Shown piece by piece: positions 1-6,484 of a stretch of 7,319 nt of DNA (positions are counted from its first letter, which is position 1; each line of letters starts with the position of its first letter). The translations under genes and the position numbers were made by a program. Source of the DNA: Thermoplasmata archaeon (GTDB taxonomy: Archaea; Thermoplasmatota; Thermoplasmata; Halarchaeoplasmatales; Halarchaeoplasmataceae). Under the pieces are notes generated by a model, which was not told the origin of the DNA, made no database searches, and worked only from the letters and a program-made list of their open reading frames with translations. The DNA lies in contig SKVC01000107.1 in NCBI GenBank assembly GCA_007129655.1, forward strand, positions 1 to 7,319, given 5' to 3'.

Positions 1-5
1 ATAAA

Positions 6-884
6 ATGCAATGGAAAAAATACCTCGTGGTCTTCGTCGCGCTCGCGTTACTGCTTGTTCTGTCTGGCGTAACCAGTGCACAGTATGAACATGTTATAAC
101 CGATGCTGAAGACGATGTGGACTATGTAATTAATCAGAGCTGGACTTACGATGTCGAAAGACCGAATGTGGACATAATAAGAGTTGAGATATCGGAAGGG
201 GGAGAAGGCGTCATCGTTTCTCTTACCGTAAAGGGAGAAATAACCGACGCGCCGAATATAGATTATGTAGTAAATATGGTAGATGGTGAAGGCGGTGATT
301 ACGGTATACATTACAACGATGGTGAGTGTTTACTTTACGTTGATGCTTCAGAAGGGCAGCTAATACACGAGCCAGCAACCAGTGGTGTTGGGACAAGCAC
401 ATTGAGTGTGGATATCGCTCTGGAAGATATATTTGAGCCGGATTCTTTGGAGATAAGCGAAGTCTGGACCTATGAATACATCGACGAGGAAAATGAATAT
501 TACTGGGATACTGCGTATCCTGATGACGATGACACAGATGAAAACGATGTAACGGATCCGGACGATGATGATCCTATATTTGATGAAGATGATGACCTAC
601 CGGAATTCGTTGAAGATTGGTTTGAACGAGGGATGATGTGCCTTGCTTTGGGCGTGATAATTGTGGTTGTTATCGTGATAATCATCATCGTAGTGATAAT
701 CAAGTTAGTTAAGAAGGATGATAAAGGTGGAGAACAACCACCTAGACAAGAATATCAACAACCACCTCCACCCGCTCAATCTCCCGAGCCCTCCGAGATG
801 CAATATCAGGAGCCGGTGCCTCCGGAAGAAACCGGCGGAGATATCAGTCCGGGAGAGAGGATAACGGAAGAAGAGGAATTCTAA
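6..884 (+). CDS. Secreted/membrane-anchored protein with Asp-rich linker and Pro/Gln-rich tail
   Basis: The family is not recognised with certainty; 292 residues. Residues 1-25 form a signal peptide: WKK, then a Leu/Val core, then TSA before Gln26. Residues 26-170 are a soluble, beta-rich region whose opening (DAEDDVDY, then VDIIRVEIS) resembles DOMON/CBM9-like ectodomains of archaeal surface proteins; this likeness is from memory. Residues 172-204 hold 20 Asp/Glu in 33 positions. Residues 210-232 are one membrane helix made almost only of Val and Ile, followed by KLVKK as a stop-transfer signal. The predicted topology is therefore type I, with the tail 238-292 in the cytoplasm. The tail is rich in Pro, Gln and Glu and contains QEYQQPPPP. 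The ATG at 6 directly precedes the signal peptide, so the gene appears complete, but its promoter and ribosome-binding site lie outside the window. The next gene follows after 14 bases, probably in the same transcript. Confidence 0.8.
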   Translation: MQWKKYLVVFVALALLLVLSGVTSAQYEHVITDAEDDVDYVINQSWTYDVERPNVDIIRVEISEGGEGVIVSLTVKGEITDAPNIDYVVNMVDGEGGDYGIHYNDGECLLYVDASEGQLIHEPATSGVGTSTLSVDIALEDIFEPDSLEISEVWTYEYIDEENEYYWDTAYPDDDDTDENDVTDPDDDDPIFDEDDDLPEFVEDWFERGMMCLALGVIIVVVIVIIIIVVIIKLVKKDDKGGEQPPRQEYQQPPPPAQSPEPSEMQYQEPVPPEETGGDISPGERITEEEEF

Positions 885-885
885 A

Positions 886-893
886 GAGGTGAT
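886..893 (+). promoter_or_regulatory. Ribosome-binding site of the zinc-ribbon membrane protein
   Basis: GAGGTGAT matches the archaeal anti-Shine-Dalgarno sequence over eight bases and ends five bases before the ATG at 899. It fixes that start over the out-of-frame ATG at 894. Confidence 0.8.
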
Positions 894-898
894 ATGAT

Positions 899-1519
899 AT
901 GGATCTACTATCGGTACCCGACGCAAATCCCAACTTGCCTCCCAAGGTAAAGGAAGCCAGAGAGATGCTGCAATACGCAGCTATATTCTTCCTTGTAGCC
1001 GCACTGCTATACGGCTTGTGGGGCTTATGGGACATAATGTGGGGATTACTTTGGAGTGCGACACGGTACGGCACCTTGCGTATCGGTTACGGTGTAATCA
1101 GGATCGTCTTCGCCGTTGTAGCCTTTATACTAAAAGGTAAACTAGTGGAAGAGATAATCACACCTGTAGACCAAGGAAGATATGACGACATAGAAGATAA
1201 GTTGATGATCTATGCCATCTTAGGATTCATATTCGGTCTGGTCATATCCGGTGTTCTGATCCTACTGGGCTACATGAAACTCAAGGAAGTGGACAGTCAG
1301 GCAAATGTTTGCCCCACATGTAGAGGAACACTACGCTACGTGCAGCAATACCAAAAATGGTACTGTGATAATTGCGGAGACTACAAGATGCCTATACATC
1401 CGGCAAGTTCATCAACACCACCACCGCCTTCCCAGGGACAACAGCAGTATCAACAGCAACCACCGGAAGAGCGATCACAGCAGGAGTATCAGACTCCACC
1501 GCCACCGGAAGATCAGTGA
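899..1519 (+). CDS. Multi-span membrane protein with C-terminal zinc ribbon and Pro/Gln-rich tail
   Basis: The function is unknown; 206 residues. Hydrophobic segments lie at about 26-52, 60-78 and 104-126. The middle one carries Arg61 and Arg68 and may be amphipathic rather than a true span. A four-cysteine zinc ribbon follows: C138-P-T-C141 and C156-D-N-C159. From about 170 to the end the chain is Gln/Pro-rich, with PPPP at 174-177 and QEYQTPPPP at 195-203. The last motif nearly repeats one in the preceding protein. The pattern of membrane segments, zinc ribbon and proline tail is typical of poorly characterised euryarchaeal membrane proteins (recalled, not searched). Topology is unsettled: with three spans and a positively charged N-terminus inside, the ribbon would lie outside the cell; with two or four spans it would be cytoplasmic, as expected for zinc ribbons. 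A strong ribosome-binding site supports the start at 899. It is probably co-transcribed with the preceding gene. Confidence 0.85.
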   Translation: MDLLSVPDANPNLPPKVKEAREMLQYAAIFFLVAALLYGLWGLWDIMWGLLWSATRYGTLRIGYGVIRIVFAVVAFILKGKLVEEIITPVDQGRYDDIEDKLMIYAILGFIFGLVISGVLILLGYMKLKEVDSQANVCPTCRGTLRYVQQYQKWYCDNCGDYKMPIHPASSSTPPPPSQGQQQYQQQPPEERSQQEYQTPPPPEDQ

Positions 1520-2377
1520 TCAATTATCTTTGGAAGGCACCAGGAGTATGGGTTTCTGGGAACGCCGGGCAACCGCCTCGGCAGTGCTTCCAAGTAACAA
1601 CTCCTTAAAACCCCCTTTCCCTTTTTTTCCTATTATGATAAGAGTAATATCTTCGTCGGCAGCTATACGATTGATGTTTTCAGAAGCTATCCCTTCTTCA
1701 AACCGGATAACTACTTCATCGCAGTGGTTGCCGAATTGATGTTTCAGTTTCTCCAAACGTTCCTTATCCTTAGCGACAGCGGGAGATCTTTTCTCTTCGG
1801 AACCCACGGTTTCCGCTACCGATACAACAACAACTTTATCCGCTTTTTTCGACAATTCTAGTGCCGCCCTCTCGGCTTCCCGGGCATTTTCGGAAAAATC
1901 AGTAGCTATTAAAATAGATTTGAACTTTCTTTTGCATACCAGCATGTATGACTCGTTATCTAGATGTTCATCAAGGTCGATCCGTTCCACCAGAGTGGGA
2001 ACGCTGCTCAAACGTATGACGTTAGATGTAGTACTTCCCAGGAACATGTTTCTCATCTTACGCTCCCCTCTGGAACCGATGACTATGAGGTCTACGTCTT
2101 TTTCCTGCGCCATCCGACCGATCTCCTGTGACGGAATACCGATAGGGGCTTCGTAAGTAACGGATACACCCATTCTTTCCAGCCCCTTACCTTCAGCCTC
2201 CAGTTTCTTTATGTGGTGTTCACGCACATCGGCTGCCGAAAGACCGGCTGTTTCTACATTTACCACCCATACCAAAATTATCTCTTCTGTGCCCAATTCC
2301 TTAAGCTCTACGATGCATTTAGTCAGCTTGTCGTAGGCAGGCGATAGATCCGTTGCGAGCAATACTTTTCCGAACAT
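1520..2377 (-). CDS. Tandem-domain universal stress protein (UspA family), ATP-binding type
   Basis: This soluble cytoplasmic protein of 285 residues has two UspA domains, each opening with the usual strand and ATD motif: KVLLATDLS near the N-terminus and SILIATDFS near the middle. Both carry the nucleotide-binding signature G-2x-G-9x-G-S: GSRG then LGST in domain 1, and GKKG then LGST in domain 2. Both domains are therefore predicted to bind ATP or a similar nucleotide; many tandem proteins keep the motif in only one half. Family members act in stress survival or regulate transporters and enzymes, often without a defined reaction. The frame is open up to an ATG at 2458, but the extra 27 residues do not resemble a Usp N-terminus. 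The ATG at 2377 begins right before the first beta strand and has GTGA (2386-2383) five bases upstream, so it is chosen. The gene is divergent from the transporter gene and ends flush against the preceding convergent gene. Confidence 0.93.
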   Translation of the reverse strand: MFGKVLLATDLSPAYDKLTKCIVELKELGTEEIILVWVVNVETAGLSAADVREHHIKKLEAEGKGLERMGVSVTYEAPIGIPSQEIGRMAQEKDVDLIVIGSRGERKMRNMFLGSTTSNVIRLSSVPTLVERIDLDEHLDNESYMLVCKRKFKSILIATDFSENAREAERAALELSKKADKVVVVSVAETVGSEEKRSPAVAKDKERLEKLKHQFGNHCDEVVIRFEEGIASENINRIAADEDITLIIIGKKGKGGFKELLLGSTAEAVARRSQKPILLVPSKDN

Positions 2378-2408
2378 ATGTTTCACGATACGGGATATTT
2401 TCCATAAG

Positions 2409-2414
2409 ATAAAA
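2409..2414 (-). promoter_or_regulatory. Candidate TATA box for the universal stress protein gene
   Basis: Read on the minus strand this is TTTTAT, centred about 35 bases upstream of the chosen ATG at 2377. Transcription would begin near 2386 and give a leader of about nine bases. The region is generally AT-rich, so this is only a candidate. Confidence 0.35.
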
Positions 2415-2526
2415 GATTTTGCACCAAATGAAAAAATATCGCACAATCCGTGCCACATAATCTGAACCGATTCCGCTTACTATACATCTCTCACTACGTT
2501 CGAGATGAAAAACATACAATAAGCTA

Positions 2527-2533
2527 TTTATAT
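2527..2533 (+). promoter_or_regulatory. TATA box of the DASS transporter gene
   Basis: TTTATAT is a good match to the archaeal TATA consensus, centred 39 bases before the ATG at 2569. With the usual spacing of about 26 bases, transcription would begin near 2556, just in front of the GGAG ribosome-binding site at 2557-2560. The leader would then be only about 13 bases. Confidence 0.6.
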
Positions 2534-2556
2534 GAGACCTCCATCGACACCGCCAC

Positions 2557-2560
2557 GGAG
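2557..2560 (+). promoter_or_regulatory. Ribosome-binding site of the transporter gene
   Basis: GGAG lies eight bases before the ATG at 2569. It supports this start even though it gives an unusually long hydrophilic N-terminus of about 40 residues for the transporter. Confidence 0.6.
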
Positions 2561-2568
2561 TTATCTCC

Positions 2569-4149
2569 ATGCCCGAACAAAAAGCAAGTTCAGACCCGGA
2601 TAGTGATCCGCGTCCTCCTGACCAAAACAGGAGAGATAATGAACAAAAACTTAAATATCTTTTAAAAGCTGACGAACTATACAAAAACATAGGTTTGATA
2701 CTCGGACCTATAGCGTTTATTCTCATAATGCTTATGCCTACACCGGAAGGTATGACTGAACCCGCAAAGATTGTGGCTGCGATTACGGTCTTTACCGCCA
2801 CTTGGTGGATCACAGAAGCGGTACCTATACCAATAGCCTCCCTTGTGCCTTTGATCTTGATACCTCTATTCGGTGCCATGGAGATGAAAACCACTGCATC
2901 CGAATATGCACACCCACTGATATTCCTTTTCCTAGGCGGTTTTATCCTGGCACAGGGTATGACAAAGTGGAACCTTCACAAGAGGATCGCTCTTCAGATT
3001 ATCTTAGTCGTTGGTACTAAACCGAAGTATATCATACTCGGTTTCATGGTGGCATCGGCGTTCCTATCCATGTGGATATCCAACACTGCCACGGCAGTTA
3101 TGATGATGCCCATGGGGATAGCAGTCGCAGATCTCGCTTCCCGGAACAGTAAAGACGATGAAGAGGGTTTACTCAAATTCATAATTGCATTGATGTTAGG
3201 TATAGCCTTCGGATGTACAATCGGGGGCATAGGGACCTTGATAGGTACTCCTCCCAATGCACTATTCGCCGCTAACTTGTCAGGCTACGAAGGTGCACCG
3301 GAGATATCATTTTTACAGTGGATGAAGATAGGGATACCCCTTGTAGTCATCTTCCTTCCCATAGCGTGGTTCCTTCTGGTACACGTAGTATATCCCATGA
3401 AGTTAAAAGATATCCCAGGAGGGATGGTTTACATAAAGGATGAGATAAAGAATCTAGGTAAGATGAGACGAGGGGAGATATCGGTAGCCATCGTATTCAG
3501 CACAGTTGCACTTCTATGGTTGACCCGTCCCCTAATAGAAACATATCTGATCTCAGGGATAAACGATTCGATCATCGCTCTAGCAGGTGCGGCGGTATTA
3601 TTTGTCATCCCCATCAATTTATCAAAAAGAGAATTTGCACTGGATTGGGAACATGCCGTAAAGATACCTTGGGGTGTTCTTCTCCTTTTCGGAGGCGGAC
3701 TGGCAATCGCAAAAGCATTTTTAGAAACCGGATTGGCTGAATACATCGGTGACGGATTGACGTGGCTACAATTCCTACCGCTACCACTCCTTATATTGTC
3801 CATCGGTTTGTTCACCGCATTCCTATCTGAAGTTACTTCCAATACTGCAACTGTTGCATTGTTACTGCCTGTTATGACGGCTATGTCCCTGGCCATGTCA
3901 ATTCACCCTATGCTACTGATGTTAACCGTCACGATCTCAGGAAGTCTGGTCTTCATGTTACCCGTAGGCACCCCGCCAAATGCCATCGTATTCGCCAGCG
4001 GTAAACTGACCATACCTGCAATGTCCAAGGCCGGATTACCCATAAAGATTGTATTGATGCTGATATTGACTTTACTGATGTATTTGATCGTGATGCCGAT
4101 AATGGGGATAGACCCTAATTCCGTACCAACTTGGGCAGATGGAATCTAA
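2569..4149 (+). CDS. DASS/SLC13-family carboxylate transporter
   Basis: This integral membrane protein of 526 residues has about 11-12 hydrophobic segments. It belongs to the divalent anion:sodium symporter (DASS) family, which carries C4/C5 dicarboxylates, citrate or, in some branches, sulfate. The two pseudo-symmetric halves each show the family signatures: SNT at 171-173 and 424-426, the substrate/sodium-binding tips in VcINDY-like structures, and GTPPNA at 226-231 and 467-472. The spacing fits the inverted-repeat fold. The two intact SNT motifs favour a sodium-coupled carboxylate carrier, but sequence alone does not settle substrate or direction. About 40 hydrophilic residues precede the first helix; start choice rests on GGAG at 2557. 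The gene has its own TATA box and ends 16 bases before korD with no visible promoter between them. A 2-oxoglutarate, succinate or related substrate is therefore an attractive inference from context, not a demonstrated one. Confidence 0.93.
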   Translation: MPEQKASSDPDSDPRPPDQNRRDNEQKLKYLLKADELYKNIGLILGPIAFILIMLMPTPEGMTEPAKIVAAITVFTATWWITEAVPIPIASLVPLILIPLFGAMEMKTTASEYAHPLIFLFLGGFILAQGMTKWNLHKRIALQIILVVGTKPKYIILGFMVASAFLSMWISNTATAVMMMPMGIAVADLASRNSKDDEEGLLKFIIALMLGIAFGCTIGGIGTLIGTPPNALFAANLSGYEGAPEISFLQWMKIGIPLVVIFLPIAWFLLVHVVYPMKLKDIPGGMVYIKDEIKNLGKMRRGEISVAIVFSTVALLWLTRPLIETYLISGINDSIIALAGAAVLFVIPINLSKREFALDWEHAVKIPWGVLLLFGGGLAIAKAFLETGLAEYIGDGLTWLQFLPLPLLILSIGLFTAFLSEVTSNTATVALLLPVMTAMSLAMSIHPMLLMLTVTISGSLVFMLPVGTPPNAIVFASGKLTIPAMSKAGLPIKIVLMLILTLLMYLIVMPIMGIDPNSVPTWADGI

Positions 4150-4153
4150 AACA

Positions 4154-4160
4154 GAGGGGA
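4154..4160 (+). promoter_or_regulatory. Ribosome-binding site deciding the korD start
   Basis: GAGGGGA sits five bases before the ATG at 4166. It favours that start over the in-frame ATG at 4139, which lies inside the end of the transporter gene and has no comparable site upstream. Confidence 0.65.
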
Positions 4161-4165
4161 AAATA

Positions 4166-4423
4166 ATGGAAGAAAAAGAAGGAGAAAAATGCTGGATGGT
4201 CGCATCCGAAAAGAAAGAAGGAGCGGTATGCCTGATAAAAGAAAGATGTAAAGGATGCGGATTCTGCATAGAATTCTGTCCTGTAAAAGCTCTGGAATTC
4301 TCAGAAAAAACCACCGATAAAGGCTATCACCCACCGAAGATGACCGGCGATTGTATACTCTGTGGAAAATGTGAAAAGATGTGTCCGGAATTCGCAATAT
4401 ATGTAAAAGAGGAGGATGAATGA
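4166..4423 (+). CDS. korD: 2-oxoglutarate:ferredoxin oxidoreductase, delta (2x[4Fe-4S] ferredoxin) subunit
   Basis: This small protein of 85 residues is the electron-transfer subunit of the Kor complex. It should pass electrons between the cluster in the catalytic beta subunit and external ferredoxin. Two classical [4Fe-4S] motifs are intact: C28-x2-C31-x2-C34-x3-C38-P and C63-x2-C66-x2-C69-x3-C73-P. The linker containing KGYHPP, and the C-terminus after the second motif, fit KorD-type subunits. Two further cysteines (C9, C22) lie in the N-terminal extension, outside the cluster motifs. An upstream ATG at 4139 would add nine residues, but the ribosome-binding site at 4154-4160 points to 4166. 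The gene starts 16 bases after the transporter stop and ends four bases before the preferred korA ATG. Identity as korD rather than a free ferredoxin rests on the korABC genes that follow. Confidence 0.92.
   Translation: MEEKEGEKCWMVASEKKEGAVCLIKERCKGCGFCIEFCPVKALEFSEKTTDKGYHPPKMTGDCILCGKCEKMCPEFAIYVKEEDE
4411..4415 (+). promoter_or_regulatory. Ribosome-binding site of korA, inside the end of korD
   Basis: GGAGG directly touches the ATG at 4416, leaving no room for initiation there, and lies 12 bases before the in-frame ATG at 4428. The second ATG is therefore preferred, although 12 bases is a little long. Confidence 0.55.
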
Positions 4424-4427
4424 TAAC

Positions 4428-5585
4428 ATGAAGCCTGATACCTACTTTATAGATGGAAATACAGCCTGTGCCGAAGGTGCTATCGCAGCCGGGTGCACTT
4501 TTTTTGCCAGTTATCCTATCACACCGGCTACAGAGATCCTGGAAACCATGGCAAAAAGATTCCCGGAGATCCACGGAAGCTATCTCCAGATGGAGGACGA
4601 ACTTGCTAGTATCGCAGCGGTGATCGGTGCTTCATGGGCCGGAAGAAAAGCGATGACGGCCACATCCGGACCTGGCTTCAGTTTGATGATGGAGAATTAC
4701 GGTTTCGCTCTGATGACCGAAACACCTTGCGTAATAGTAAACGTTATGCGTGGGGGACCGTCCACCGGCCTGCCGACCATGGTCGCTCAGGGTGATGTGA
4801 TGCAGACACGTTGGGGGACCCATGGTGACGTGGGCGTTGTAGTTTACTGTCCCGGATCACCACAAGAGATGTTCGACATGACCGTGGAGGCATTCAACAC
4901 CGCCGAACGATACCGGCTTCCGGTAGTACTTCTTTCGGATGCCGTCGTAGCACATATGACGGAAAAGGTAGTGATCCCGCCTAAGGAAGAACTCGATATA
5001 GTGAACCGTAAAAAACCGAAAAATTCACCTGAAGAATATTTACCATATTGTCCCGATGAAGACCTAGTTCCTCCGATGGCATGTGCCGGTGAGGGCTATG
5101 GTGTTCATGTGACCGGTTTAACCCATGATGAAAGGGGTTATCCCTCCGTCGATGAAAAAACCCAGACTTTCTTGGTAACCAGATTGATAAATAAAATACG
5201 GAAAAATTCGGATGACATCTTAAAGTACGAAGAGTACAAAGTTGACGATGCGGAGATAATCATAGTTGCCTATGGAAGCGTCTCCCGCTCAGCTAGAGAA
5301 GCAGTTGATATGGCTCGTGCAGAAGGAATAAAAGTAGGATTGTTGAGACCGATAACCTTATGGCCCTTCCCGGAAGATCGTATATATGAACTGGCCGCAA
5401 AAGGCGTAAAAGCCTTCCTTGTAGCTGAGATCAATTTTGGTCAGATCGTTTACGAAGTCCAAAGATGCACTGACGGACACTGTCCAACTTACCTGGCGCC
5501 TCGGATGGGAGGGAGCATTCATACTCCGGAGGAGCTGGTTGAACGTTTATATGGTATCAACGAAGGAAAGGAGGGATCAAATTGA
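4428..5585 (+). CDS. korA: 2-oxoglutarate:ferredoxin oxidoreductase, alpha subunit
   Basis: With KorB this subunit forms the thiamine-diphosphate enzyme that converts 2-oxoglutarate, CoA and oxidised ferredoxin to succinyl-CoA, CO2 and reduced ferredoxin, or runs in reverse. The 385 residues cover the pyrimidine-binding domain and the transketolase C-terminal-like domain. Visible landmarks are YPITP at 29-33, QMEDE at 54-58, TATSGPGFSLMME at 77-89, RGGPSTGLPT at 108-117, and the QGDVMQTRWGTHGD segment after it. These match KorA more closely than pyruvate or branched-chain 2-oxoacid alpha subunits. The C-terminal domain includes IIVAYGSVSR and ends after the PRMGG segment, full length for the family. 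The frame also has an ATG at 4416, but GGAGG abuts it, so 4428 is preferred; the difference is four residues. The gene overlaps korB by four bases. Confidence 0.95.
   Translation: MKPDTYFIDGNTACAEGAIAAGCTFFASYPITPATEILETMAKRFPEIHGSYLQMEDELASIAAVIGASWAGRKAMTATSGPGFSLMMENYGFALMTETPCVIVNVMRGGPSTGLPTMVAQGDVMQTRWGTHGDVGVVVYCPGSPQEMFDMTVEAFNTAERYRLPVVLLSDAVVAHMTEKVVIPPKEELDIVNRKKPKNSPEEYLPYCPDEDLVPPMACAGEGYGVHVTGLTHDERGYPSVDEKTQTFLVTRLINKIRKNSDDILKYEEYKVDDAEIIIVAYGSVSRSAREAVDMARAEGIKVGLLRPITLWPFPEDRIYELAAKGVKAFLVAEINFGQIVYEVQRCTDGHCPTYLAPRMGGSIHTPEELVERLYGINEGKEGSN
5569..5574 (+). promoter_or_regulatory. Ribosome-binding site supporting the TTG start of korB
   Basis: AGGAGG ends seven bases before the TTG at 5582. 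The next in-frame ATG, at 5624, has no such site close upstream, so the rarer TTG start is the better supported one. Confidence 0.7.
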
Positions 5586-6484
5586 GCATAAGAAAGAGCA
5601 GAAACTATTTTTCACCGGATTACATGAATCAACAGAAGGAAAAGGACAAGAGTTACGGATTACATCCGCTGGACGGTTATTTGAAGAAGGACAGGATACC
5701 ACATATTTGGTGTCCAGGTTGTGGTCTTGGAGTCGTGCTTTCCTCCTTCTTGAGAGCATTGGATCATTCCGGCATACCGAAAGAGAAGACCGCTGTCGTA
5801 TCCGGGATAGGTTGTACCGGAAGAGTCGCAGGCTATCTTAATATGGATTCATTCCACCTTACACACGGCAGAGCCATACCATTTGCCACCGGTTTAAAGG
5901 TAGGTAATCCGGATATGGTTACAACCGTATTCAGTGGAGATGGAGATCTATTTGCCATAGGCGGTAACCATTTCATACACGCCGCAAGACGGAATGTGGA
6001 CTTTAATGTGATCTGTGTGAACAACTTCAACTTCGGTATGACCGGAGGTCAAGCGGGTCCGACCACACCTACAGAAGCTACAACGACTACGACTCCTTTT
6101 GGAGGATTTGAACATCCATTCAATCTCCCGGCGGTAGCAGCCGGTTCAGGAGCTGTTTATGTTGCTCGCTGGACTGCTTATCACGTTGAAGCACTCATCA
6201 GATCTCTGGAAGAAGCATTGAACAAAAAGGGATTTTGTTTCGTAGAAGTATTAACTCCGTGTCCCACTGGATACGGACGAAGAACCGGGCAAAAAACCGG
6301 TAAAGAAGCTATGAAATATTACAAAGAAAACAGCAGGATCGAGCATGGAGCGGACCCGACGGAAGTATCTCTCGATCAAGATGAGATCATAGTTGGAAAG
6401 TTCGTAGACCGGGAAGCGCCTACATATCAGGAACGCCGGGGAGAGATCTTCCAGGCTATCAGAAAAAAGAAAGGGGTGGAATGA
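5582..6484 (+). CDS. korB: 2-oxoglutarate:ferredoxin oxidoreductase, beta subunit
   Basis: This catalytic subunit of 300 residues binds thiamine diphosphate and one [4Fe-4S] cluster. The cofactor motif GDG begins at 119, inside GDGDLFAIGGNH, and is followed after 25 residues by N147-N148. Four cysteines match the cluster ligands of archaeal 2-oxoacid oxidoreductases: C44 and C47 in WCPGCG, C78 in GIGCTGR, and C227 in TPCPT. Their spacing is close to that recalled for the Sulfolobus enzyme. The loop after the cofactor motif reads NNFNFGMTGGQ, with Phe where Tyr is more common. The start is TTG at 5582, overlapping the korA stop (TTGA) and preceded by AGGAGG. This gives about 40 residues before the first cysteine, somewhat longer than usual. 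Starting at ATG 5624 would remove 14 of them. The 3' end overlaps korC by four bases. Confidence 0.95.
   Translation: MSIRKSRNYFSPDYMNQQKEKDKSYGLHPLDGYLKKDRIPHIWCPGCGLGVVLSSFLRALDHSGIPKEKTAVVSGIGCTGRVAGYLNMDSFHLTHGRAIPFATGLKVGNPDMVTTVFSGDGDLFAIGGNHFIHAARRNVDFNVICVNNFNFGMTGGQAGPTTPTEATTTTTPFGGFEHPFNLPAVAAGSGAVYVARWTAYHVEALIRSLEEALNKKGFCFVEVLTPCPTGYGRRTGQKTGKEAMKYYKENSRIEHGADPTEVSLDQDEIIVGKFVDREAPTYQERRGEIFQAIRKKKGVE

Noticed and set aside
500..703. Ser-rich minus-strand open frame
   Set aside because: It is the mirror of GAT/GAC and GTG/ATA codon runs in the Asp-rich linker and membrane helix; low-complexity artefact.
1622..1628. T7 run on the plus strand about 100 bases after the zinc-ribbon gene, as a possible archaeal U-tract terminator
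   Set aside because: It is coding sequence of the stress protein on the other strand (Lys-Lys of the nucleotide motif), and an equal T7 run occurs inside korA (4499-4505), where termination would make no sense.
2378..2458. N-terminal extension of the universal stress protein to the ATG at 2458
   Set aside because: The 27 extra residues do not fit the domain, which starts exactly at the ATG at 2377, and they would overlap the candidate promoter.
2450..2665. Small plus-strand open frame in the divergent region, running into the transporter gene
   Set aside because: It overlaps the transporter gene in another frame, spans the TATA box, and has no ribosome-binding site or recognisable composition.
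5437..5841. 134-codon plus-strand frame across the korA-korB junction
   Set aside because: Both korA and korB are intact in their own frames and match their families end to end; this frame matches nothing.
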